Source of the DNA: Patescibacteria group bacterium
Lineage (GTDB): Bacteria; Patescibacteriota; Minisyncoccia; Moranbacterales; UBA2206
Direction of reading: 5' to 3'
Length of the DNA stretch: 45,787 nt
Assembly (NCBI GenBank): GCA_030837625.1
Contig: JAUPKF010000006.1
Coordinates: 1 to 45,787, forward strand
The notes beneath the pieces were generated by a model that did no database searches, had not been told where the DNA came from, and saw nothing but the letters and a program-made list of their open reading frames with translations. The translations under genes were made by a program, and so were the position numbers. Positions 15,850 to 24,050 of the stretch are shown here, one piece after another (the stretch's first letter is position 1; each line of letters opens with the position of its first letter).

Positions 15850-17450
15850 TTTTGAAAAATTTATTCAGAAATAAAACAGGCGAAAACATCCAGGAATTCA
15901 TACGCGCAAACAAAAGGCACTGGCGCGATATCAAGGGGTCATCTTCCAATGGCTATATATTGATGCTGTTTAAAAACAGTGTTACTAACTACGTCTTGGC
16001 TCCCAGGACGGTGAAGTCAATAGAAGAGGAAACAGGGTGCCTGCCTTTGGCGATTTTGAATTCTTTCAGTTTTTTGTTTGATTCGAAGAAAAAAATATAC
16101 CAATCTTTCAATATAAACAATTTTATATATTATAAAAATTATTTTTACAATATTTCCGATATCATCAAGTCTTTTTATTTAGCAATTAGGTTTTTTTGGC
16201 GACGTAGGAGTGTTGATGATTTGTTGAAATTAGAATTCAAAGGTATTTATATCGGCGATCTGGTATACGACACTATTTTGAGGAATAATGCCGGCTTGTA
16301 TACTATAGATAAAATCAAATGGACTTATTTTAAATATTTTTTCATTGCGTATTTTCAAACGATTATATATGAGAAAATATTCCAAAGGTATGATATAAAA
16401 TATATTTTTTGCGGATTGTTGATTTTCATAAAATGGGGGATTCCGGCTAGGGTCGCCGACAAGCACGGAGCAGTTGTACTGATAGCCAAAAAGAACCTGA
16501 TGAAAAATTATAAGGGTCTGGATGTTTCTGAAGGGCAGTATCGACCAAGAGAATCAGACGTTAATTTTCTGAAAAAAAGCGAGAAGGTGGAAGCGGATGT
16601 GGACAGGTATATGTCTGAGCGTTTTTCGGGTAGCATAGCTGAGGTGGATGCTATGAGATCTTTCAAAGGAAAAGCCGGATACGATAAGAAAAAATTATGC
16701 GAAACGCTCGGTATCGAAAAAGATAAACCCATAGTTTTTATAATGGCGCATGCTTTTTCTGATGGACCGCATCATTCACCCACGGAAAATCTTCTTTTCA
16801 GGGATTATTATATTTGGTTGGTTGAAACCATAAAGTATGCATCCCGTATAAAAACCGTGAATTGGGTAGTTAAGCCGCACCCGATGTCTTTCAAATATAA
16901 AGAAGAAGGTGCCGTAGAAAAACTAGTAGCCTTGTATGGCAATGCCAATATCCATCTTGCGCCTGGAGATTTCAGCACTAAAAATATCAAGGATTTCGCT
17001 CACGCTATTGTTACCGTACAGGGGAAAGCCGCTTTGGAGTTTGGCTGTTTCGGAATTCCTTCTGTTGTAGCCTCTTTGGCGCCTTATAGCGGATATGGAT
17101 TGGCTGTCGAGCCAAAGATAAAGGAAGAATATTTTGGTATATTAAAAAATATAGGTTCAATTTCCAAGTTGAGTAAAGAACAAATAAAAACCGCCAAAGT
17201 GCTTTCGGCAATTATGTTCATATATTCACGGACCGATGACGCATTGGTGCATGATCTCCCGACCTTCAGAAGCGAGAAGGAAGAAGAAAAATGGAAGCAT
17301 TTCTATGCAGTGATAAAAAGTTATGACAGGTCAAGGGATGGCATGTACCTGCGAATAAAAGATTTGATAAATTTAAATTTTTACAAAAAATACGAATATT
17401 ATGAAGACAAGAAAAATACTGGCAATTATTCCGGCGCGAGGCGGCTCTAA
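15846..17450 (+). CDS. GT-B-like surface polysaccharide protein with KPHP motif (possible glycosyltransferase)
   Basis: A 534-residue protein. The C-terminal half carries WVVKPHPMS (340-348) and VTVQGKAALEFGCFGIPSVV (389-408). This pairing of an HP motif with a downstream Ser/Gly-ALE element is seen in capsule KpsC/KpsS-like proteins, CDP-glycerol transferases and some sialyltransferases. The N-terminal 220 residues are aromatic and not recognised. It overlaps the PP-loop gene by ATGA. Its last 16 codons overlap the start of the second neuA gene by 50 nt. Transfer of a CMP-nonulosonate is a reasonable guess given the neighbours on both sides, but a clear acidic-acidic-Gly sialyltransferase motif is not visible. 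Confidence 0.65.
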   Translation: MILKNLFRNKTGENIQEFIRANKRHWRDIKGSSSNGYILMLFKNSVTNYVLAPRTVKSIEEETGCLPLAILNSFSFLFDSKKKIYQSFNINNFIYYKNYFYNISDIIKSFYLAIRFFWRRRSVDDLLKLEFKGIYIGDLVYDTILRNNAGLYTIDKIKWTYFKYFFIAYFQTIIYEKIFQRYDIKYIFCGLLIFIKWGIPARVADKHGAVVLIAKKNLMKNYKGLDVSEGQYRPRESDVNFLKKSEKVEADVDRYMSERFSGSIAEVDAMRSFKGKAGYDKKKLCETLGIEKDKPIVFIMAHAFSDGPHHSPTENLLFRDYYIWLVETIKYASRIKTVNWVVKPHPMSFKYKEEGAVEKLVALYGNANIHLAPGDFSTKNIKDFAHAIVTVQGKAALEFGCFGIPSVVASLAPYSGYGLAVEPKIKEEYFGILKNIGSISKLSKEQIKTAKVLSAIMFIYSRTDDALVHDLPTFRSEKEEEKWKHFYAVIKSYDRSRDGMYLRIKDLINLNFYKKYEYYEDKKNTGNYSGARRL

Positions 17451-18138
17451 AGGGATTCCGCGGAAAAATATTTTTCCGTTGGCAGGGAAACCTCTCTTGG
17501 CATGGTCTGTCGAAGCGGCGCTGAAGTCAAAACATATTGATAAGGTAGTTGTTTCTTCGGATGATGGTGAGATTCTCGATGTTGCGGAAAAATTTGGCGC
17601 CGAACCGATAAAGAGGCCAAAGTCCATGGCGGAAGACAAATCTCCTTTCAATCTTTTGATTTTTCATGCGTTGGACTATCTAAAGAAAAATAAGAAGTAT
17701 ATTCCGGATACTTTGGTGTATCTGCAACCAACTTCGCCGCTTAGGACGACTGAAGATATCGATCAAGCCTTTTCACTCATGAATGGTGACGTGACAAGCG
17801 TAATAAGCGTTTACAAACTTGATAATAAATTTCTGAAATCATTTCTTGTCGGAGAAAGAGGATATCTACGGGGAGTTGCTAATAAACAGTTTTCTTTTAA
17901 AAATCGCCAGGAATTGCCCGAAGTTTATATGCCCAATGGAGCGATTTATATGGTAAGAAGAGATTTTTTTCAGAGAACAGGTAGACTATTTTCCCCAAAA
18001 ACTGTTCCTTTCGTGATGAGTCAGGAAAAAAGTGTAGATATAGATACAAAAGAGCACATGAGGGAGGTTGAAAAGAAACTGAAAATGCAAAAAAGCAGAC
18101 ATCATCAAGCGATCATGCTATGTTCAAATCTTTCTTAA
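17401..18138 (+). CDS. neuA: CMP-nonulosonate cytidylyltransferase, NeuA family (set 2)
   Basis: A 245-residue protein with AIIPARGGSKGIPRKN (8-23), VVVSSDDGEIL, LQPTSPLRTTEDI and the canonical YMPNGAIYM. It also has KSVDIDTKEHM near the end. It activates a nonulosonic acid with CTP. It is clearly distinct from the neuA of set 1, differing in the acceptor-pocket NGAIY element and in length. The ATG at 17401 must be close to the true start because the CTP-binding motif begins within 12 residues. This forces a 50-nt overlap with the preceding gene. It heads the second neuA-neuB-neuC set. Confidence 0.9.
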   Translation: MKTRKILAIIPARGGSKGIPRKNIFPLAGKPLLAWSVEAALKSKHIDKVVVSSDDGEILDVAEKFGAEPIKRPKSMAEDKSPFNLLIFHALDYLKKNKKYIPDTLVYLQPTSPLRTTEDIDQAFSLMNGDVTSVISVYKLDNKFLKSFLVGERGYLRGVANKQFSFKNRQELPEVYMPNGAIYMVRRDFFQRTGRLFSPKTVPFVMSQEKSVDIDTKEHMREVEKKLKMQKSRHHQAIMLCSNLS

Positions 18139-18190
18139 TTTGTTAGAATGAATAAGCAAAAATACTGACACAATAGGGATATAAAAATTT

Positions 18191-19234
18191 ATGAGTCAAA
18201 AGTTTATCACAATTAGAAGCAGGAAAATTGGACCGGAGTTTCCACCTCTGGTAATTGCAGAAATCGGCATTAACCATGAGGGTAGCATCAAGAAAGCCAA
18301 GCAGATGGTAAAAGACGCGCATTTGGCCGGGGCGGAATGCGTGAAATTCCAAGCTCACGTGGTTGAAGACGAAATGGTCCCGATTGCGAAAAAAATCATT
18401 CCCGGACATGCTAAAGAATCCATCTGGGACATAATGAAAAAATGCGCTTTTTCCGAAGCGCAGGATAGGGAGCTAAAGAAGTACGTCGAGAGTCTCGGGA
18501 TGATATATTTGTCAACGCCTTTTTCACGAGCAGGAGCTGATAGACTCAAAAGAATGGATGTCAAGGCTTTCAAAATTGGCTCCGGAGAATGCAATAACTA
18601 TCCTTTAGTTGAGCACATTGCTTCATTTGGCAAACCGGTCATTTTGAGTACCGGCATGAATGATTTGGCTTCTATAAAAAAGAGTGTGAGAATTCTGGAA
18701 AAATACAAGGTTCCCTACGCGATATTGAACTGCACTTCTATGTACCCAGTTCCTTATGACAAGGTGCGTTTAGGAGCGATTGAAGAATTGCAGAAGGCTT
18801 TTCCTAAGGCGGTTGTCGGCTTGAGCGATCATTCGATTGGAAATTATACATGTTTCGGAGCAGTAGCTTTAGGCGCTCGTATATTGGAAAAGCATTTCAC
18901 TTCTTCCAAAAAATGGCCAGGACCGGATGTTGCGCTTTCAATTGATCCTGCGGAACTCAAGGATTTGATTTTTGGTTCAAAAGCGGTATTTGAGGCGCTT
19001 GGTGGTGGGAAGAATATCCTCCCTGAGGAGCAAGGTATAATAGAATTTGCTTATGCTTGCGTGGTTTCGATCAAAGAAATAAAGAGAGGTGAAAAATTCA
19101 GCAGAGAAAACATCTGGGTAAAGCGTCCGGGAACCGGGGAAATTAAAGCAGTGGAATTTGATAGAATTTTGGGAAGAAAATCTTCCAGAGATATTGAAAA
19201 AGATGTCCAGTTGAAATTAAAAGATGTTATTTGA
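18191..19234 (+). CDS. neuB: Nonulosonic acid synthase, NeuB family, full length with SAF domain (set 2)
   Basis: A 347-residue synthase. The barrel shows IAEIGINHEG (22-31), VKFQAHV (51-57), LSTGMNDL, GLSDHS and EKHFTSSKKWPGPDVALS with the PGPD loop intact. From about residue 287 a C-terminal SAF/antifreeze-like domain follows, containing KRPGTGEIKAVEFDRILGRK. It condenses PEP with a ManNAc-like or 2,4-diamino hexose to give a nine-carbon acid. The NeuB, LegI and PseI subfamilies cannot be separated with confidence by eye. A 52-nt gap separates it from neuA, the largest within this set. The contrast with the SAF-less synthase of set 1 suggests that the two make different products. Confidence 0.9.
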   Translation: MSQKFITIRSRKIGPEFPPLVIAEIGINHEGSIKKAKQMVKDAHLAGAECVKFQAHVVEDEMVPIAKKIIPGHAKESIWDIMKKCAFSEAQDRELKKYVESLGMIYLSTPFSRAGADRLKRMDVKAFKIGSGECNNYPLVEHIASFGKPVILSTGMNDLASIKKSVRILEKYKVPYAILNCTSMYPVPYDKVRLGAIEELQKAFPKAVVGLSDHSIGNYTCFGAVALGARILEKHFTSSKKWPGPDVALSIDPAELKDLIFGSKAVFEALGGGKNILPEEQGIIEFAYACVVSIKEIKRGEKFSRENIWVKRPGTGEIKAVEFDRILGRKSSRDIEKDVQLKLKDVI

Positions 19235-19250
19235 ATCAACCTAGCTTATC

Positions 19251-20411
19251 ATGAAACAAATAAAAAAGAGGAAAATTTTGTTTGTAACCGAACGCCGCAC
19301 TGATTACAGTCGGCTTAAGTCGATTATGGAAGCTGTACAGAAAAGCGAAAAGCTTGAGTTGCAGTTGCTGGTGACCGGGATACACTTGCTGAAAGATTTT
19401 GGGGAAACGAAAAAATTTATCGACAGGGACGGGTTTAAGATAGATGCGATACTGCCAATGTTTTCAGACGAAGATATCGACGACGGATCCTCAATGGTCA
19501 AAGGCCTAGGCAGAGTGCTATCCGGTATGCCTGATATTTTCAAGAAACTCAAGCCAGATATACTTTTTGCCGGTTTTGACATCGGCGCTAATTTTGCGGC
19601 GGCAATAACCGCGATGCATTTGAATATTCATGTGTCGCATCATGAAGGGGGAGAGAGATCCGGAACCATTGACGAGGTAATGCGTCATGCTATTACTAAA
19701 TTTTCCCATGTTCATTTTGCCTGTTCTGACCAAAGCGTAAGACGGATTATAAGGCTTGGAGAGGATCCAAGATATGTTTTTAACGTGGGCGTTCCCAGTA
19801 TTCAAACTATAAAAGAAATTAAATATTGGGATAAAGATAAAATTTTCGAAAAATATGATTTGGACTCCGGCAAAAAATTGATAATTTTTCTTCAGCATTC
19901 AGTAACGACTGAAGTTGATTCAGTCGAAGCGCAGATCAGGGAAAGCGCTAAGGCTATCAACGAAATTATCGATAAACATAAGGTTCAGGCAATTGCCATA
20001 TATCCCAACAATGATGCCGGCGGAAGGCGTATAGTTGAATTCTTAAATCAATCGGGGATAAAAGTGTTTCCGCATATCGACCGCGATGATTTTTTTCGTT
20101 TAATGAAAGTAGCCGATGCTTTGGTGGGTAATTCAAGTTCGGGGATTCATGAGACTCCAACTTTCGGTTTGCCAACAGTGAATGTTGGCACGCGTCAGCA
20201 ATTCCGGGAACGCGGTGGCAATGTTATAGATGCGGGATATGATTCTAGAGAGATAAAAAAAGCGATTGAAAAGGCTCTATCCGACAAAAATTTTTTGCGC
20301 AAATCAAGAAAGGCGAAAAATCCATATGACCAAGGCAATAGCGCTGAGAAGATTGTTCATATTCTGGAAACAATCGATTTGCCGCCTATTCAAAAGGTAA
20401 TAACCTATTAA
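19251..20411 (+). CDS. neuC: UDP-sugar 2-epimerase (hydrolysing), NeuC family (set 2)
   Basis: A 386-residue protein with FVTERRTDYSRL (11-22), HHEGGERSGTIDEVMRHA (130-147) and ITKFSHVHFACSD, plus VGNSSSGIHETP near the C-terminus, all typical of hydrolysing NeuC/LegG epimerases. The usual GDR-x-E element is replaced by GFDIGAN (108-114): Asp110 is kept, but the Arg and Glu are not. This may mark another UDP-sugar substrate, such as a 6-deoxy-4-amino form. It follows neuB by 16 nt and precedes the SDR gene by 5 nt, so one transcript is likely. Confidence 0.87.
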   Translation: MKQIKKRKILFVTERRTDYSRLKSIMEAVQKSEKLELQLLVTGIHLLKDFGETKKFIDRDGFKIDAILPMFSDEDIDDGSSMVKGLGRVLSGMPDIFKKLKPDILFAGFDIGANFAAAITAMHLNIHVSHHEGGERSGTIDEVMRHAITKFSHVHFACSDQSVRRIIRLGEDPRYVFNVGVPSIQTIKEIKYWDKDKIFEKYDLDSGKKLIIFLQHSVTTEVDSVEAQIRESAKAINEIIDKHKVQAIAIYPNNDAGGRRIVEFLNQSGIKVFPHIDRDDFFRLMKVADALVGNSSSGIHETPTFGLPTVNVGTRQQFRERGGNVIDAGYDSREIKKAIEKALSDKNFLRKSRKAKNPYDQGNSAEKIVHILETIDLPPIQKVITY

Positions 20412-20416
20412 ATGTC

Positions 20417-21280
20417 ATGAATATTTTGTTGCTTGGAGGAACCGGTTTTGTAGGAGAATATTTGGCAGAAAAATTGAGCCGGAGAAAGAGCAATAAGGTT
20501 TTTGTTGTTGGAAAGGATGTTGCATTATCGAAAAACAACTGCGAAAATATTGAATATGTTCAACTGGATTTGACTGAGCAAAGCGACGAATTTAAACAGC
20601 TGGCTGACTCTGCTGATGTCGCCGTGATAATGACCCAACCGAACGAGAGAATTATTGATAATTTGATTTCCACCATAAAATCCACTAATCGCCTCAAGAA
20701 AATAGTTTATTTGTCGTCTGCTTTGATCTATGATAACTTTGAAGATAAGCAGAATGAAACTTTCTCGCCTAACCCAATGACGGATTATGAGCGGGGAAAA
20801 TTGACTGAAGAGCAGAAGCTTGAGAAATTTACGGATGATGCCGGCTTCAATCTGTGCGTTGCTCGCTTGTCGAATGTTTATGGGGATGTTAAAAACAGGG
20901 GCTTGATCAATTTTGTGTTTCTTTCTTTGCTGAATGATGAAGAATTAACTATAAACGGGAAAGGCGATTCGGTGAGGGATTATATTTTTGTGGAAGATGT
21001 TGTTGATTATATTGATTTTCTAATTTTTTGGGATCAGAAAAGAGAAAAAGAAACATTCAATATTTGCACTGGAAAAGGGTATAGCGTGATAGATGTAGTA
21101 CAAACGGTTGAAAAAATAGCGGGGAAAGAAATAAAAAATAAATTCAGTCCGGCGGTTCCGGAAAAAGGAATGATAATCGGCAACAATAAAAAAATAGTAG
21201 AATTATCAGGCATGAAACCGAAATACGATTTAGTTAAGGGTTTGAGGCAAACATATAAAAATTATTTGGCTAATAAATAA
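20417..21280 (+). CDS. Extended SDR, NAD-dependent epimerase/dehydratase/reductase of a nucleotide sugar
   Basis: A 287-residue extended short-chain dehydrogenase. It has the dinucleotide motif GGTGFVG (7-13), YLSSALIY (98-105) with the conserved Ser, and the catalytic Tyr124-x3-Lys128. VRDYIFVEDVVDYI near residue 190 is typical of GalE-like or RmlD/CapF-like proteins. It probably epimerises or reduces the keto-sugar made by the adjacent 4,6-dehydratase. A CapF-type reductase is possible, but the cupin domain of CapF is absent. It starts 5 nt after neuC and ends 17 nt before the dehydratase. Confidence 0.85.
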   Translation: MNILLLGGTGFVGEYLAEKLSRRKSNKVFVVGKDVALSKNNCENIEYVQLDLTEQSDEFKQLADSADVAVIMTQPNERIIDNLISTIKSTNRLKKIVYLSSALIYDNFEDKQNETFSPNPMTDYERGKLTEEQKLEKFTDDAGFNLCVARLSNVYGDVKNRGLINFVFLSLLNDEELTINGKGDSVRDYIFVEDVVDYIDFLIFWDQKREKETFNICTGKGYSVIDVVQTVEKIAGKEIKNKFSPAVPEKGMIIGNNKKIVELSGMKPKYDLVKGLRQTYKNYLANK

Positions 21281-21297
21281 ACTTTTTTACAAAACCG

Positions 21298-22350
21298 ATG
21301 TACAAAAATGAATTCAAAGGCAAGCGCATATTGGTGACTGGAGGTACTGGGTCGATCGGTTCTGTTGTTGTCAAAGAGCTGCTGAAGTATAAACCTAAGC
21401 AAATTCGCGTTTATAGCCGCGATGAGACCAAGCAATTTGAGCTAATGCATGAAATCGGGCTTTCTCCGAAAGAAGTTAATTTTTTGGTCGGCGATGTGCG
21501 TGACGAAAGGCGTTTGAATATGGCTATGGAAAATATAGACATTGTTTTTCACGCTGCCGCCCTGAAGCATGTGGTATCTTGCGAAAAAAATCCTTTTGAA
21601 GCAGTCAAAACCAATGTTCAGGGGACGCAAAACGTGATTGATTGCGCCTATGCCAATGGAATTGAAAAAGTGGTTATGATCTCAACCGACAAGGCCACAG
21701 ACCCGACAAATGTCATGGGATGCACGAAACTTTTGGCGGAAAAATTGATTTTAGCCAGCTTTCTTTACAAAGGAGACAAAAAAACCAAGTTCTGTTGCGT
21801 GCGCTTTGGAAATGTTCTGGGTTCGCGCGGTTCTGTTATTCCTTTGTTTATAAATCAAATCAAACAAAAAAAACCCATCACGATTACCGATCCCGAGATG
21901 ACGAGATTTATCATGTCAATACCTCAAGCTGTGAACCTTGCTTTCAAAGCTTTGAGCCAGATGAGAAACAGGGAGATTTTCGTTCTGAAAATGCCGGTGG
22001 TGAAGCTGAAAGATTTGGCACAAGCCGTGATTGAGGCATATGAAGAGAAGAACGGACCGGGAAAAAGAGTCTTGACGAAGATTATAGGGAAAAAAGAAGG
22101 TGAACGGATACACGAGAAGCTGTTGACTGCAGAGGAATCTGAAATTGCCGTTGAGGCTGATGATATGTTCATCGTTTTGCCAAATTTGTTGAATCCTGGG
22201 TCGGGATATGAGTCGCTGGACGATACCCTAAAGCTTTATTCAAAAAGCAAGAAGGCCAAGAACGGTAGTTATTGTTCCGACGGCGCCGAATGCATGTCTG
22301 TTTCGAAAATAAAAGAGTTGTTGCTTTCAAATGATGATTTGAGATGGTGA
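21298..22350 (+). CDS. UDP-GlcNAc 4,6-dehydratase-type enzyme (PseB/LegB/CapE/WbpM family)
   Basis: A 350-residue SDR of the polysaccharide-biosynthesis 4,6-dehydratase family. It shows VTGGTGSIGS (13-22), the GDVRD acidic motif (65-69), HAAALKHV (85-92), STDKATDPTNVMGCTK (129-144) and FVVLK-like late elements. The SDR tyrosine position is Met140 in MxxxK, as in WbpM/CapE-type members. The product would be a UDP-4-keto-6-deoxy-HexNAc, the first step toward legionaminic, pseudaminic, FucNAc or QuiNAc sugars. The last 25 residues (ending after CSDGAECMSVSKIKELL) extend past the usual end. No DegT/AHBA aminotransferase gene lies in the window to complete a diamino-sugar route. Confidence 0.87.
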   Translation: MYKNEFKGKRILVTGGTGSIGSVVVKELLKYKPKQIRVYSRDETKQFELMHEIGLSPKEVNFLVGDVRDERRLNMAMENIDIVFHAAALKHVVSCEKNPFEAVKTNVQGTQNVIDCAYANGIEKVVMISTDKATDPTNVMGCTKLLAEKLILASFLYKGDKKTKFCCVRFGNVLGSRGSVIPLFINQIKQKKPITITDPEMTRFIMSIPQAVNLAFKALSQMRNREIFVLKMPVVKLKDLAQAVIEAYEEKNGPGKRVLTKIIGKKEGERIHEKLLTAEESEIAVEADDMFIVLPNLLNPGSGYESLDDTLKLYSKSKKAKNGSYCSDGAECMSVSKIKELLLSNDDLRW

Positions 22351-22373
22351 CGCCATTTTGTGAGTGAAAAAAT

Positions 22374-23369
22374 ATGGGAAAAACAAAAATTTTTTTTGCC
22401 TACAAGCACACGGACGAACCGTGGGGCGGGGCGAACAATTTTATTAGGACTTTATACAGTGAGCTGGAAAAAGATTCAGAATTTGCTGTTCACCACGACG
22501 CTGATTCCAACAGTGGTATTCTTTTTTTTAGTCACCTGTCATACGGACCCGGAAATGTTGCGCTTGGCAGTAGCAGGCTTTATCCCCTTTCTCTTATTAA
22601 GAAGTTGAAAAAGAAAAGCGGAGCAAAATTAGTAGTCAGGGCTGTCAATTTGAGGGTAAACTCTGAAAAACCCGGCTTGCTCGGACTGCCGATATATTTG
22701 AAAAACGGATTGATATCCGATATTAATACAATAAAGCTTGTTAATCTCGCGGATTTTGTCATCTTTCAAAGTGAATTTCAAAGATCTTTTTTTAAAAAAT
22801 GGGGCTACGGAGGCAAAAATGATACTGTAATTCATAATGGCGCTCCTGCAATTTTTCAAAATGATGATTATATCTCAGGCAAAGGGCATCATGAGCCGTT
22901 GCGCCTTGTTTCTAACTCCAATTTCAAAACTTTCAAGAGGCATGATATTGTTGCTAAAATATCTTTGCTGGAGGGAACGAGTGTGATTCATGTGGGAAGA
23001 TGGTCCGACAGAATAAAAAATCATAAAGTTGATGTGAGAGGGACTTTGACACACGAGGAAATCAGAGAAATATACAAGAATTGCGATTATCTATTACATC
23101 CGGCAGTTTATGATCCATGCCCGAATTCAGTCGTTGAAGCACTGCACTTCGGTTTGCCGGTTATTTATAGCAATAAAGAGGGGAGTAGCGAAGAATTGGT
23201 TCGGGGGAACGGTGTGGCAATTGACGAAAATGATTTGAAAAAAACAATTCAACTGGCGAAAGAGAATTTCACTGTCCTGAAACAGAAACTTTCCAACGAT
23301 AGAGGTTATTATTCCATTGGTAGAGCAGTTACGATGTATAAGGATGCCTTTAACAAATTTAAAAAATAA
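22374..23369 (+). CDS. GT4-family glycosyltransferase
   Basis: A 331-residue GT-B glycosyltransferase. The C-terminal half has IHVGRWSDRIKNHKVDV, where the donor-binding domain begins, and EALHFGLPVIYSNKEGSSEE with the E-x7-E-like nucleotide-sugar motif. The N-terminus carries WGGANNF, a Gly-rich acceptor loop typical of family 4. It is shorter than usual (331 against about 370-400 residues), mainly in the N-terminal half. It starts 23 nt after the dehydratase and is followed by two methyltransferases. It presumably adds one sugar of the repeat unit. Donor and linkage are unknown. Confidence 0.82.
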   Translation: MGKTKIFFAYKHTDEPWGGANNFIRTLYSELEKDSEFAVHHDADSNSGILFFSHLSYGPGNVALGSSRLYPLSLIKKLKKKSGAKLVVRAVNLRVNSEKPGLLGLPIYLKNGLISDINTIKLVNLADFVIFQSEFQRSFFKKWGYGGKNDTVIHNGAPAIFQNDDYISGKGHHEPLRLVSNSNFKTFKRHDIVAKISLLEGTSVIHVGRWSDRIKNHKVDVRGTLTHEEIREIYKNCDYLLHPAVYDPCPNSVVEALHFGLPVIYSNKEGSSEELVRGNGVAIDENDLKKTIQLAKENFTVLKQKLSNDRGYYSIGRAVTMYKDAFNKFKK

Positions 23370-23373
23370 GAAT

Positions 23374-24039
23374 ATGAGTCATCAGGATTTTGAAAAATAT
23401 GCCGCAGAAAAACCTTTCAATTACTCGGTGCCGGAGAAATTTGAGGAAAATTTTAATAAATGCTTAGAAGATTTGAAGCTGTCGCCATCTTCTATGAAGA
23501 TATTGGATTTTGGTTGCGGCGATGGAAAACACTTTCATTTTTTTATTGAAGCTGGATTTTTGCCTGCCAATATTTATGGCGTGGAGGTTTCCCAAAAAAG
23601 AGTGGCGCGATGCCGCAGTATCGGGTGGGAAAAATCATACTTCATTGAAAATGACAAATTGCCTTTTACCGATGATGAGTTTGATATCGTCAATATGGCA
23701 GAGGTTATAGAGCATATTCCGGTCGAAAAAATAGAAAAAATATTTTCAGAATTAGTGAGAGTGACTAAGAAAAATGGCCGTGTGATAATAACCACGCCTA
23801 ATTATCCCATAAAACGCTTTTATGACTTAGCGGCTTCAATTTTTCTCAGAAGCTGGAAAAGGATCAAAGATGATCCAACACACGTCAATTTATTCAGTGT
23901 GAAAAAACTAAGATATTTTTTGGGAAAATATTTTGATTCCGTGGAAATTGTTCCCTACAAGACTGGTTTTCTATATAAAAAGTGTAAGAAGGATTTTTTT
24001 CTGCATAAAATGTTGGCTATTTGCTACACTAAAAAATAA
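23374..24039 (+). CDS. Class I SAM-dependent methyltransferase
   Basis: A 221-residue methyltransferase with ILDFGCGDGKH (43-53), GVEVS at strand 2, VNMAEVIEHIPVEKI and VIITTPNYPIKRF. The ATG at 23374 lies 5 nt after the GT4 stop. A longer in-frame extension to 23317 would overlap the GT4 gene by 53 nt and lacks family similarity, so I reject it. A probable glycan methyltransferase with unknown acceptor. Confidence 0.82.
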   Translation: MSHQDFEKYAAEKPFNYSVPEKFEENFNKCLEDLKLSPSSMKILDFGCGDGKHFHFFIEAGFLPANIYGVEVSQKRVARCRSIGWEKSYFIENDKLPFTDDEFDIVNMAEVIEHIPVEKIEKIFSELVRVTKKNGRVIITTPNYPIKRFYDLAASIFLRSWKRIKDDPTHVNLFSVKKLRYFLGKYFDSVEIVPYKTGFLYKKCKKDFFLHKMLAICYTKK

Positions 24040-24050
24040 TTTTTGCGAAA

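Noticed and set aside
18139-18190. Internal promoter before neuB of set 2
   Set aside because: TTGTTA is present, but the sequence at 17 nt spacing (TACTGA) is a poor -10 box. Too weak to list.
23317-23373. Upstream extension of the methyltransferase into the GT4 gene
   Set aside because: It would overlap by 53 nt and adds residues unlike the family. The ATG at 23374 fits better.
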